In this document: positions 37,856-47,346 of the stretch, in pieces
Layout: each line of letters starts with the position of its first letter
Numbering within the stretch: position 1 is the first letter of the stretch
Origin: Spirochaetota bacterium
GTDB lineage: Bacteria > Spirochaetota > UBA4802 > JAGODF01
Direction: 5' to 3'
Length of the DNA stretch: 64,000 bases
Assembly: GCA_029974015.1 (NCBI GenBank)
Contig: JARKUF010000002.1
Location: 1 to 64,000, forward strand
The notes under the pieces: generated by a model
What the model saw: the letters and a program-made list of their open reading frames with translations, nothing else
Told to the model about the DNA's origin: nothing
The model's database searches: none
Position numbers and translations under genes: made by a program

Positions 37856-38377
37856 TTATTTTGAGCTCCGGCCTCCCGTAAGGTCCATTATCTCAAGTTG
37901 AGTCCTGGCCATAGCGGCCTGTCGTGAGTCTGGATGGTCCTCGATGATGGCATTGAAAATGCCCCTGGCTTTTCTTCCGTTCCCCATCTTGTCGTGGCAT
38001 ATCCCTGCGTTGAGGTAGCCCTGAATCCCCTCATCGGAGCCGCTAAACTCCTCGTAGAGCCCGGTGTAGGCCCTGGCGGCTTTCCTGTAATCGAAGCGGC
38101 GATAATGGATGTCGGCAATGGCCATATATGCTTCTTTTCTATGAATGCCGTCGATATGTATTTCCAGATATTCGTTCATCCTCTCCAGGGCCCTGTCATA
38201 GAGGCGCATCTCGAAAAAATACCGGGCGTTATCGTATGTTAGATCATCGGCCATCCTTCCCAGGTCCGGCTCTTCTGCCGGCTCCTGGGCGAAAAGTGAC
38301 ATTCCCATCATCAGGATGAACGGCAAAAGGCAAGTTATTCTTGTGCGCATGAGGTTACCTCTAACATTATGTCGCAT
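37856..38377 (-). CDS. Tetratricopeptide-repeat-like exported protein
   Basis: NARYFFEMRLYDRALERMNEYLE...AYTGLYEEFSGSDEGIQGYLNAGICHDKMGNGRKARGIFNAIIEDHPDSRQAA helical repeats; signal peptide. Confidence 0.75.
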   Translation of the reverse strand: MRHNVRGNLMRTRITCLLPFILMMGMSLFAQEPAEEPDLGRMADDLTYDNARYFFEMRLYDRALERMNEYLEIHIDGIHRKEAYMAIADIHYRRFDYRKAARAYTGLYEEFSGSDEGIQGYLNAGICHDKMGNGRKARGIFNAIIEDHPDSRQAAMARTQLEIMDLTGGRSSK

Positions 38378-38584
38378 TTACGGTACTACTGTTTTTATCG
38401 GCTTTTTGATGAATTTGGATGAATGATTAATCAATTGACCCGGGGAAAAGTTGTGAAAATTAATTGTTTTTTTGACGCGGCAAGCAATCCTTAATATTGG
38501 GTATATTTTGGATTTTTATCCAGGGCTGGCGGGATGAGTTTATTGCCAGGAGAGTTGACACTTTTTGAAAGGAGAGAAAGGCCA

Positions 38585-41086
38585 ATGAATGATGAAGTGT
38601 ACAAGGGGCTTTTCGAGTCGTCACCGGCGGGGCTGCTCCTCTGCGGGGCCGATGGCGGGATTTATTTGTCGAATGCCGCGGCCGCGTCGAAGCTCCTGGC
38701 CCACAGAGGCATCCCGCCGGGAGCTTCATTGCTGGATTATATCGCCCCAGAAGACAGGGAATCCGTGCAAACATTGCTTGCCGATACGGCGGAAGGTGCA
38801 TGCGCCGACGTGACCTGCCTTGCGGCCCTGGAAAACGCCGCGCCGGGCAAAAGAACATTGCAAATCACGGCAAAATCCATGGGGTCGGGTGGTAAGGGGA
38901 ACGTGGCGCCCCGGATCATTTTGGCCCTCAATGATATGTCAAAGGATTACCGGGAGTATCGAAGCCTCAGAATTTCCGAGGAAAAGTACAGGGCGATGAT
39001 GAATTTCTGCGGTGACGCCATCCTCGTTTTCGACTTCGGCGGATTCCTGCTCGAAGCGAACATCAAGGCGTTGTCGCTTTTCGGCTATTCCCATAAGGCT
39101 TTTCTTGGAAAGCACCTGGATGATCTGTATCCTCCTGAACAGTATCCGCAGTACAAAAAAATCTTCGAAGAAATATCGCATAACGGCTCCGCCGGAGTAA
39201 GCGATATCGACATTGTGACCAAAACCGGGGGACGAATCCCCGTGGACCTCACTGGGAGCGTGGTGGAATACAGTGGAAAAAGCTTTATCCAGATGATATT
39301 GCGCGATATCTCCCAAAAAAAGAAGGCGGAAAAGGAGCTCAGGGAAAGCGAGGAGAGGTATAGGAAGCTTGTGGAGTTGGCTCCGGACTCTATCTGTGTT
39401 CACATAGGCGGTAAAATCGTCTTTATGAATGAAACTGGTCTTCGGATGGCCGGTTTTAGCAGTCTTGAAGAAGCGGTGGGATATGACGCCCTGGAACTGG
39501 TGTACAGCGAAGACCGGAAGCTCGTAATGGAACGTATTCAAATGCTGCAGGCGGGCACTGAAAAACTTGAACCCATTCGCGAGCGTCTGATAAACGTGAA
39601 TGGTGAATTGTATTATGCCGAATCCAACTCCGTGACCCTTGATTACAATGGGGAGAAGGCCATGCTGGTCTACACCAGAGACATATCCCGCCAGGTGCAG
39701 GCGGACCGGGCATTACGCGACAGCGAGGAGACGACCCGGGCCCTCATAAACGCCACGCCGGACTGGATCCTTCTTCTTGACGAATCAGGCACTGTCCTTG
39801 CCGCCAACGGTGGATTTGCGTCCGCCTACGACCTCCCGCTGGAGAAGATTATCGGTGAGTGCGTGTGGACTATTCTGCCTAAGGGAGTGGTAGCATTAAG
39901 GAAAAAAAAGGTGAATGAGGTCTTCACCGAGAAGAAGCCCCTAAAGTTCACCGATGAAGAAAACGGGAAAATTATCGACTCCACTCTCTATCCCATCAGA
40001 AATTCGGAAGGCGACGTAGACCGTGTGGCGGTCTATGCCAGGGACATTACCGAGCATATAAACGCTGAGGCAGACAAAAACCGGCTCCTCACGGAGCTTA
40101 ACCAGATATTCAGCATATCCTCTGTTGGGCTTTGCGTAATCGGCAATGATTGCACCATCTTCAGGACAAACAGCGCATACATGAGGATGCTTGGCCTCGA
40201 AGGAAACATTGAAGGTCGGGGATGCAAAGAAGTAATGGATATTAAGTATTGCGATGCCATGAAATGCATGCTGAAGCATTCCGCCCCTCTTTCCCGCATG
40301 GGAGAATACGAGATCGTTCTTCCCCGGGACGATATGGACCGTAACCTGCTGGTTTCGGAGACGCCTTTTTACGGCCTGAAGGGCGAACGAATCGGCATAC
40401 TCAGGAGCATCACAGATATCACGGCAATTCGCCGCCTTGAAAAGGAGCTCATCAACATCAGCGATCACGAACGCCGGCTTATTGGCCAGGACCTTCATGA
40501 CGGGATAGGACAGGTGCTCACCGGCATAGCTTTCATGCTGGAGAAGCTTGAAAAGAGGATGAAAAAGAACCGATATCCCGAGAGTTCCATTCTTGAGGAG
40601 ATCGGCATGCTGAACAATGATGCAATCGACAAGGTGAAGAGCATAATCAAGGGCCTCAATCCGGTGCTGAACGACCGGTCAAGTCTCGGCCCCGCTCTGA
40701 GGCAGCTTGCCGATGAGACATGCAAGTTCTTCCAGGTAAAAGTGAACATGCACTTCTCATACCCCCTGGAAGAACTGGAAATCGGTGAAGCCACCCAGAT
40801 ATACTATATCATAAGGGAGGCCATTCATAACGCTATAAAACATGGCGGTGCTGGCCGTATTGACGTTGATATTAGCGGAGATATGGAGAATGGTTACTCA
40901 ATATCCATCATCGACGACGAATGGAAGAAATGCGCCATGAAAATTAACGGAAGCGGCATGGGATTGAACATCATGAAATATCGGGCGGAAATGACGGGCT
41001 CCGATTTTTCCTGTGGGCCTTTCGGTGATGGATTTCGAGTTTTTCTAAAAAAACGGGCCAGTGGGAACATAATTTTTCAAAACTAA
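38585..41086 (+). CDS. Multi-PAS sensor histidine kinase (HisKA_3/NarX type), no obvious TM
   Basis: Repeated PAS/PAC segments; HERRLIGQDLHDGIGQVLTGIAFMLEKLEKRM H-box; IYYIIREAIHNAIKHGGAGRIDVDI. Confidence 0.92.
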   Translation: MNDEVYKGLFESSPAGLLLCGADGGIYLSNAAAASKLLAHRGIPPGASLLDYIAPEDRESVQTLLADTAEGACADVTCLAALENAAPGKRTLQITAKSMGSGGKGNVAPRIILALNDMSKDYREYRSLRISEEKYRAMMNFCGDAILVFDFGGFLLEANIKALSLFGYSHKAFLGKHLDDLYPPEQYPQYKKIFEEISHNGSAGVSDIDIVTKTGGRIPVDLTGSVVEYSGKSFIQMILRDISQKKKAEKELRESEERYRKLVELAPDSICVHIGGKIVFMNETGLRMAGFSSLEEAVGYDALELVYSEDRKLVMERIQMLQAGTEKLEPIRERLINVNGELYYAESNSVTLDYNGEKAMLVYTRDISRQVQADRALRDSEETTRALINATPDWILLLDESGTVLAANGGFASAYDLPLEKIIGECVWTILPKGVVALRKKKVNEVFTEKKPLKFTDEENGKIIDSTLYPIRNSEGDVDRVAVYARDITEHINAEADKNRLLTELNQIFSISSVGLCVIGNDCTIFRTNSAYMRMLGLEGNIEGRGCKEVMDIKYCDAMKCMLKHSAPLSRMGEYEIVLPRDDMDRNLLVSETPFYGLKGERIGILRSITDITAIRRLEKELINISDHERRLIGQDLHDGIGQVLTGIAFMLEKLEKRMKKNRYPESSILEEIGMLNNDAIDKVKSIIKGLNPVLNDRSSLGPALRQLADETCKFFQVKVNMHFSYPLEELEIGEATQIYYIIREAIHNAIKHGGAGRIDVDISGDMENGYSISIIDDEWKKCAMKINGSGMGLNIMKYRAEMTGSDFSCGPFGDGFRVFLKKRASGNIIFQN

Positions 41087-41202
41087 CGATTTGCGCTATT
41101 GAATTCTCGGGGTTGTGTCTATATTATGTATCAGTAACGTCAAAAGCTTCCATGAGCTTGCTGACGCACTTTCCCGGGCCGGTTGAAAATGGTGCAAAGG
41201 TG

Positions 41203-41877
41203 ATGGGTGACAAGACGATTAGAGTGGTGATAGTGGACGATCATCCCGTGGTGAGGAAAGGGATTGAAAGTTTCATTGAAGACGAAGGGGATTTTAGCAT
41301 TGTCGGCGAGGCGGCCAATGTGCCGGAAGCCCTCATTGTCCTGGAGGAAGCCCGCCCCGATGTTGCGGTTGTGGATATTTGTCTCGATAATTCCGCCCAG
41401 GGGCTGGAGCTTTTAAAGATCATGCGTGACCTTTTTCCCGGCATACGTGTCCTGATACTCTCCATGTACGATGAGATGATCTATGCGGAAAGGGCCCAGC
41501 TTCTCGGCGCCCGGGGATATCTCCAGAAAAACAAGGGCCCGAAGATGATAGTGGAGGCCATTAAAGAAATCATGAATGGCGGCACTTTCTTTTCTCCAAG
41601 AGAGGTGGGAGAAAAGGGGACCGTCCTGAACAACAGGCCCCTGGACGAGCGCGAAAAGCTCATCATAGCATCGCTGACCAACCGGGAACTCGAGATTTTC
41701 CAGCTTTTCGGGGAGGGTTTCGAAACGAACGATATTGCGAGGCGCCTTTCCCTGAGCAAACATACCGTGGACAGCCACAGAAAAAACATCAAAGAGAAAT
41801 TAAAAATTTCCAAAAACAACGAACTTGTTATGATTGCCGCGCAGTGGGTGATGAACAATTTGAAACAGGTCTTTTAA
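41203..41877 (+). CDS. LuxR/NarL-family response regulator
   Basis: RVVIVDDHPVVRKGIESFIEDEG; LTNRELEIFQLFGEGFETNDIARRLSLSKHTVDSHRKNIKEKL. Confidence 0.95.
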   Translation: MGDKTIRVVIVDDHPVVRKGIESFIEDEGDFSIVGEAANVPEALIVLEEARPDVAVVDICLDNSAQGLELLKIMRDLFPGIRVLILSMYDEMIYAERAQLLGARGYLQKNKGPKMIVEAIKEIMNGGTFFSPREVGEKGTVLNNRPLDEREKLIIASLTNRELEIFQLFGEGFETNDIARRLSLSKHTVDSHRKNIKEKLKISKNNELVMIAAQWVMNNLKQVF

Positions 41878-41886
41878 CGCCAATTA

Positions 41887-42007
41887 AGGAAACTTCTAAA
41901 AAATTTTGTTTTTCAGCACGCCAAAGGCGGGCGGAAAAATAAAATCCCGGGTTTGCCCGTAGTAACAATTTGTGGAAACTTGAAACATTTAATTTTTGTG
42001 GGTTCCC
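41887..42007. repeat. Composite palindromic repeat, decayed copy 9 (GC + AT modules)
   Basis: ggaaacttctaaaaaattttgtttttcagcacgccaaaggcgggcgg...agtaacaatttgtggaaacttgaaacatttaatttttgtgggttccc. Confidence 0.65.
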
Positions 42008-42035
42008 ATGAATGAAGCACACCACGGGGGGCTGT

Positions 42036-42536
42036 TTACTTTTGAGGCCTCCGGCAGTTGGCCTTCCCGCTGACATAATCCTTAAAGGCCACACTCTGGA
42101 GATAGCACTCATCCTTAATATAATCGAGGATGGCAGTGAAGGTGTGAGGACGAATATAACCTCCTAATCGTGTGATGACATTGCCGTTTTTATCCAGAAA
42201 GAGGACCGTAGGGAGGCCTTCCACCCCGACAGCCTGTGCAAAAGTCAGCGGGGTATAGACGGTCCCTCTGTAGTTGATCGTCTCGTTTTTCTGGGTATCG
42301 ATTTTGACCGCAATGTACTGGTCGTTGAGCTTTCGCGAAATGGCCGCGTCGCCAAAAGTGCTTTTCTCCATGACCTTGCACCAGTGGCACCAGTCGGCAT
42401 AAAAGTCAACCATCACAGGCTTTTTCCGCCGCTTTGCCTCCTCGATTCCGCTGTTGAAGCTCCACCACCGGACTTCCGCGGCCTGGACGCAGGATGCTGT
42501 GAAGATTAACATTATCACCACGGCTTTTTGTATCAT
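42036..42536 (-). CDS. Thioredoxin-fold protein, exported
   Basis: KKPVMVDFYADWCHWCKVMEKSTFGD (CxxC) with signal peptide. Confidence 0.88.
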   Translation of the reverse strand: MIQKAVVIMLIFTASCVQAAEVRWWSFNSGIEEAKRRKKPVMVDFYADWCHWCKVMEKSTFGDAAISRKLNDQYIAVKIDTQKNETINYRGTVYTPLTFAQAVGVEGLPTVLFLDKNGNVITRLGGYIRPHTFTAILDYIKDECYLQSVAFKDYVSGKANCRRPQK

Positions 42537-42681
42537 GGGACGCTCCTTTTTTTGCGGCAAATTAGCGCGCTTAAGCCAGGCCGACGGAACAGGATAACAT
42601 TTAACTGCGGAAGTAGAAAAATTGCAATAAAAAAAGGGATGCCTTTGGGGGCACCCCTTTTTGCGCGTCTTGGTCTATAAA

Positions 42682-43635
42682 TCAGCCCAGGGCTTCCATG
42701 ATGCCGGGGATGACTTCGAAGAGGTCGCCAACTATGCCGTAGGTGGCGATGTTGAATATCGGCGCCTCCGGGTCCTTGTTTACGGCGACGATGCACTGTG
42801 AACCCTTCATACCGGCCACGTGCTGGATGGAGCCGGAGATTCCCGCGGCAAGATAGAGCAGAGGAGTTACGGTCTTTCCGGACTGGCCCACCTGGCGTGC
42901 CGCGTCGGTCCAACCCGCGTCAACCACTGGGCGGGAGGCAGCGTACTCTCCGCCTAACTTCTTGGCGAGGTTCACGATAACGTCGTTGTACTTGTCCTTC
43001 TCCTTGGTGCCGCGGCCGCCGGCGACAATAATCTTCGCCTGGCTTATGTCGACGGACCCGGCCTGGGTTTCGACGAAACCCTTGAACTTGGTGCGGATGT
43101 CGCCTATGGAGGCCGACACCGCGGTCACGGCGCCGGCCCCGCCCGCCGCTTCCTTATCGAAGGCGCCTTTTTCAAAGGTGGCTACGAACTTGTCGGTCTT
43201 GATAGTTCTTTCTTCCTGGATTTTGCCATTGTAGGTGTTGCGGGTGAATACGAGCTGTCCGCCGGTCGCAGCGACCTTGTTGCAGTTGGACACGATGCCT
43301 GCTCCGAGGACCATGGCGACCTTGGCGGCCAGGTCAATCCCGTCATAGGTGTGGGCAATAAGCACACCCTTCACGTCCTGGCTCTCAACGACGGCCTTGG
43401 CGGCTTGTGCGAACCCGTCGGCGCTGTAGTTTTCAAGTTTCGCGTCAACCACCGAGAAAACCTCGGGGATGTATTTTGCGACTTCTTTTGCAATGCTGTC
43501 GTCCTTATAGAACACAGCCGCGGCAGGTGTGGCGCCGAGTCCTTCGGCAACGGCCTTGGCGGCCTTGCAGAGTTCGAGCGTGGCTTCGCTCAGTTTTCCA
43601 TTTCTTTGTTCGGCAATTATGAGTATTCTGGCCAT
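42682..43635 (-). CDS. etfA: Electron transfer flavoprotein alpha subunit
   Basis: [76 protein letters not shown]. Confidence 0.96.
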   Translation of the reverse strand: MARILIIAEQRNGKLSEATLELCKAAKAVAEGLGATPAAAVFYKDDSIAKEVAKYIPEVFSVVDAKLENYSADGFAQAAKAVVESQDVKGVLIAHTYDGIDLAAKVAMVLGAGIVSNCNKVAATGGQLVFTRNTYNGKIQEERTIKTDKFVATFEKGAFDKEAAGGAGAVTAVSASIGDIRTKFKGFVETQAGSVDISQAKIIVAGGRGTKEKDKYNDVIVNLAKKLGGEYAASRPVVDAGWTDAARQVGQSGKTVTPLLYLAAGISGSIQHVAGMKGSQCIVAVNKDPEAPIFNIATYGIVGDLFEVIPGIMEALG

Positions 43636-43646
43636 GTCGGTCCCCC

Positions 43647-44429
43647 TTATATCACTTTCGCTTCGTTCTTCAGTTTGTCCACGAGCTTCTTGGCCGCGGA
43701 TTTGGGATCTCCCTCGATAATTTCGGCCTTGTGCTCGGAAACGGGGAAGAACCTTTTAATGAAACTGGTTTTGGACCCTTCGGTCCCAACGGCGGTAAGG
43801 CCTAAGTCGGCGGCTTTTTTGACATCGAGCCTTTTCTTCTTTGCTTTCATAATGCCGGGAAGGGTGGGGTACCTGGGCTGGTTGATGCCGGATTGGACTG
43901 AAAGGACGCAGGGAAGTGAGATGCCGAGCTGTTCATTCAATCCGCCTTCAAGCTCGCGGTTGATGGCGAGTTCCTTGTCGCCCGCCGCTTCGAGCTTCAC
44001 TACGTTGGTGCAGTGTGGGACGCCCATAAAGTCGGCGATCATGGGGCAGGTGACGCCCGATTGGTCGTCTTCAGCCTGGACGCCTGTGAGGACCAGGTCC
44101 ACATCGCCAACGCTTTTTATGGCGTTGTAAAGCGCCGAGGCGATGACGAAGGTGTCGCCGGAATCCACGGCGGGATCGGTAACCTGGATACCCCAGTCGG
44201 CGCCCATGGCGAAGGCCTGGCGCACCTGCTTTTGGGACCTTTCGGGACCGGAGGAAACGATAATCACCTCGCCGCCGTGTTTTTCCTTGAGCTGGAGTGC
44301 CGCTTCGACCGCGTACTGGTCGAAATCGTTCATTTTGAATGCGATCTGGGATTCGTCGACCTTGTTGTCAACAAGCTTGAACTTGGATTCCATATCCGGA
44401 ACCTCTTTAACGCATACTACTATCTTCAT
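43647..44429 (-). CDS. etfB: Electron transfer flavoprotein beta subunit
   Basis: MKIVVCVKEVPD...MNDFDQYAVEAALQLKEKHGGEVIIVSSGP; TGVQAEDDQSG. Confidence 0.96.
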   Translation of the reverse strand: MKIVVCVKEVPDMESKFKLVDNKVDESQIAFKMNDFDQYAVEAALQLKEKHGGEVIIVSSGPERSQKQVRQAFAMGADWGIQVTDPAVDSGDTFVIASALYNAIKSVGDVDLVLTGVQAEDDQSGVTCPMIADFMGVPHCTNVVKLEAAGDKELAINRELEGGLNEQLGISLPCVLSVQSGINQPRYPTLPGIMKAKKKRLDVKKAADLGLTAVGTEGSKTSFIKRFFPVSEHKAEIIEGDPKSAAKKLVDKLKNEAKVI

Positions 44430-44491
44430 GACCTCACTCCATTTAGTAAAATTTTCAAAAAAAGATACCGATCATATAACGAGAATGCTTT

Positions 44492-44595
44492 TGGCAATCC
44501 CAAATTTCATGTTTTCCCGCCCGCCTTCGGCGGGCGGGAAACACAGATATTGGTTTTGACAGAAGGCAATCTCCGAATACTTAGCTTTCCAGTTT
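44492..44595. repeat. Composite palindromic repeat, copy 10
   Basis: TTTCCCGCCCGCC-TTC-GGCGGGCGGGAAA (44513-44541), flanked by ggcaatc.. motifs. Confidence 0.8.
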
Positions 44596-44739
44596 AATGG
44601 TCAATCTAAATTGCAACATTTATATGTCAAGGCATTTTAGGCGAAAGGCGCGGTCAATTCAGGGAGGATAAAAACGTAAATATTCTTGATTTTCTCCGGG
44701 GGATGGTAAAATCTGGCCTTTCTGAATGAAAACTTTTTT

Positions 44740-44812
44740 GCCAGCTTAGCTCAGTCGGTAGAGCGGTTCACTCGTAATGAACAGGCCGCCGGTTCGATTC
44801 CGGCAGCTGGCT
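44740..44812 (+). tRNA. tRNA-Thr (anticodon CGT)
   Basis: GCCAGCTTAGCTCAGTCGGTAGAGCGGTTCACTCGTAATGAACAGGCCGCCGGTTCGATTCCGGCAGCTGGCT folds as a cloverleaf; anticodon loop CTCGTAA. Confidence 0.96.
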
Positions 44813-44814
44813 AA

Positions 44815-44841
44815 AGCCCCCGGCGCCTGCCGGGGGCTTTT
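44815..44841 (+). terminator. Intrinsic terminator after tRNA-Thr
   Basis: AGCCCCCGGCGCCTGCCGGGGGCTTTT. Confidence 0.85.
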
Positions 44842-44891
44842 CGCCGCTCGATATGTTTCCACGCGCAATGATATGCCTCCAGGCGACGGCA

Positions 44892-45215
44892 TCAGGGGAG
44901 TTCCTGCTCCCCATAGTACATTTTGAAGTATTTTTCAATATTCGCCAGGCGCAAAATATTAAGAATATCATCATCGACATTCATGAGGGAAAATTCCCTT
45001 CCCAGGGCGCTCATCTTGCGCATGGCGAAGAGTAGCGCCGCTATTAGAGAGGAATCGGCGTAACTAATATTGGAAAAGTCGATCACAATATTATAGGAAG
45101 TCGTTTCTATGATGTTTGCCAGGTGCTTTTTAAAATCCATGCTATTGTACAAGCCCACTTCTTCCAGCGGTTTGACAATGGCGAAACGGTTTTTTATGGT
45201 AGTGGTTATTTCCAT
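44892..45215 (-). CDS. STAS domain anti-sigma factor antagonist-like protein
   Basis: YNIVIDFSNISYADSSLIAALLFAMRKMSALGREFSLMNV. Confidence 0.85.
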   Translation of the reverse strand: MEITTTIKNRFAIVKPLEEVGLYNSMDFKKHLANIIETTSYNIVIDFSNISYADSSLIAALLFAMRKMSALGREFSLMNVDDDILNILRLANIEKYFKMYYGEQELP

Positions 45216-45371
45216 CCCGCGTCTCTAATTAAGCCCGGGTTCTTTTCATCCGGGGTACTGGCCCGTACTGTTAATCGTCCGCCCATCCAGCGGAATTTCA
45301 AACTGCGAAGTTACGCATAAAAAAGGATTAAAAAGTTAAAAGCCTGCTCGCAGGAGGCGCCATCCGGGGCT

Positions 45372-46844
45372 TTATTGCGCCGGTGGGGCCGGGGGCCATC
45401 CAAAATGGATGGATGCTATCCTGGCAATCTGCAGAAGGTCTGTAAGTTCCATTTTCTTTTTAATCCTGTAGACGAACTGGTCAAGAGTGCTTGGCTGTAC
45501 GTTCATGGCCTTGCCGATTTCCCTTTTCTGCTCCGGCCATGCAAATCCGCGGGAGATATGGTGCAATAGCTCGACTTCCCTTTTCGACAGACGTTTGAAT
45601 AAGATTTTTAAAAGTTCTTTTTTGAGTTTTTCCCTTTCTTCTTCAACCCGTTTACGTGAAGTAACGTCCTTGATGATGGAAAGGTACCCTATAGGCTTTT
45701 CCGAGTCTTTGATTATGGAGAAACTCGCTTCCACAGGAAGGGGGGCGTTTCCCGATACTGATATGGTTAGAGGGACGTCGCGCAGTATCCCGGTTTCCTT
45801 TATTTGTTCCAGGAGGTTTTCGGGTCCCTCTTCCTTTTCACGTTTGATGATGTCGAAAAAGCGGGAAGCGATGAGTTCTTCCCGGGGGCAACGGGTCAGC
45901 GCCACGGCCTGGTCGTTGGCCATGATGATGTCGCACTGTTCGTCGATGAGAAAGATGGCGTCAGGGGACGTTCTGAGCAGGAGCTTGTACATCTGTTCGC
46001 GCTTGAGTCCGGCCGTTTCAATCGTCTTCCGTTTCGTGATGTCGTTCATGTGAAACACATAGCACATGGTGAGGTTCCGGTCCCGGTTGATGATGGACGT
46101 CACCATGGTCTCGTAATATTTCCAGTTGCCCGAAATTTCTTTCAGGCGAAACTCCGTCTTTTTTCCCGCGTCCCCGATAGCGATGAGCTTTCGGAAAATA
46201 TTTTCCACCACCCGCCGGTCTTCTTCCACCACGAGTGATTCGATGTTTTCACCGATGAGATCAATGGACTTGAAGCCTATGTTGCGTTCTACGGAATTGC
46301 TGATGTAAAGGATTGTCCCGTCATGGGCAAGAATGGCGATAATTTCAAAAGAATTTTCCAGGAGGACCCTGTAATGGTGTTCCAGGCGGACCAGGTTCAT
46401 CCGGGATTTGCGGTCTACGTCGGAGAAGCGCAAGATGCCGATGGTGCCGGAATGACGGCGAGACCCGTCGGGGGCGTTTTCATAGAGCCCTGTGGCGAAG
46501 ACCTCGCCGCAGATTTCTTCTCCCGGCGACGGTGTGCGGTCCCGGGGGAGAAGCTCAATGGAGAGATTTTTGGTGATCCTGTTGCCCGTCCGCCTTTCGT
46601 TGATGTACTTTCCGGGGCCTTCTACCCGGCCACCGGAGCCATTATCGGCAATGAAGTTCAGGAGATTTGTCGACCGCCTGTCTTTTTCGGCGACAATAAC
46701 GCTGAAATCGGAACCAATAAGTTCCTCGGGGTCATAACCGAGCTTTTTCACGGAATCGTTTATATACACCAGTTTACCTCTGGCGTCAATCTGATAGATG
46801 ATGTCGGGAAGATAGTAGATCAGGTTTTTGTAGTATTCTTCCAT
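45372..46844 (-). CDS. Multi-PAS protein with C-terminal LuxR-like HTH
   Basis: Three PAS segments; C-terminus LSKREVELLHHISRGFAWPEQKREIGKAMNVQPSTLDQFVYRIKKKM. Confidence 0.8.
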   Translation of the reverse strand: MEEYYKNLIYYLPDIIYQIDARGKLVYINDSVKKLGYDPEELIGSDFSVIVAEKDRRSTNLLNFIADNGSGGRVEGPGKYINERRTGNRITKNLSIELLPRDRTPSPGEEICGEVFATGLYENAPDGSRRHSGTIGILRFSDVDRKSRMNLVRLEHHYRVLLENSFEIIAILAHDGTILYISNSVERNIGFKSIDLIGENIESLVVEEDRRVVENIFRKLIAIGDAGKKTEFRLKEISGNWKYYETMVTSIINRDRNLTMCYVFHMNDITKRKTIETAGLKREQMYKLLLRTSPDAIFLIDEQCDIIMANDQAVALTRCPREELIASRFFDIIKREKEEGPENLLEQIKETGILRDVPLTISVSGNAPLPVEASFSIIKDSEKPIGYLSIIKDVTSRKRVEEEREKLKKELLKILFKRLSKREVELLHHISRGFAWPEQKREIGKAMNVQPSTLDQFVYRIKKKMELTDLLQIARIASIHFGWPPAPPAQ

Positions 46845-47064
46845 TGCCGCTCACCCTGGCACCCTTATAGTATATCATTCGCGCAGGTGATCAATAAGAA
46901 ATTTTTTCGCGGAAGTGCGCTTTTTAGGCCCCGGACGCCGATATATGGCTTGGGGATATTGGCAACGGCCCTCCCTCGAACAACGAATATCGCCGACCAG
47001 TGACCGGCACTCTTGCTGGCAAATAATTAGTAAGCGCCGGAACCGGCTGGCGGAGAAGGTATTT

Positions 47065-47316
47065 ATGAATCATGAAACAGTCGGATATGCCGCTGCTGTG
47101 CTAACCACACTCTCCTTTCTACCCCAGGTGATTAAAACATGGAAAACTGGGTCCACGAGGGACATTTCCCTGGGGATGTTTGCGACTTTTTGCCTGGGGG
47201 TGTCCCTCTGGGCAGTGTACGGCTTTATGATCGGTTCATGGCCTGTGATACTCGCCAATATCTCGGTCCTGGCCCTGGCGGGGACCATTCTGGTGTTGAA
47301 AATTCGGCATGGATGA
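47065..47316 (+). CDS. SemiSWEET sugar transporter (PQ-loop)
   Basis: MNHETVGYAAAVLTTLSFLPQVIKTWKTGSTRDISLGMFATFCLGVSLWAVYGFMIGSWPVILANISVLALAGTILVLKIRHG; 3 TM, PQ motif. Confidence 0.93.
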   Translation: MNHETVGYAAAVLTTLSFLPQVIKTWKTGSTRDISLGMFATFCLGVSLWAVYGFMIGSWPVILANISVLALAGTILVLKIRHG

Positions 47317-47346
47317 TACGCCGCAATACGGGAATTTTCAACTCCC

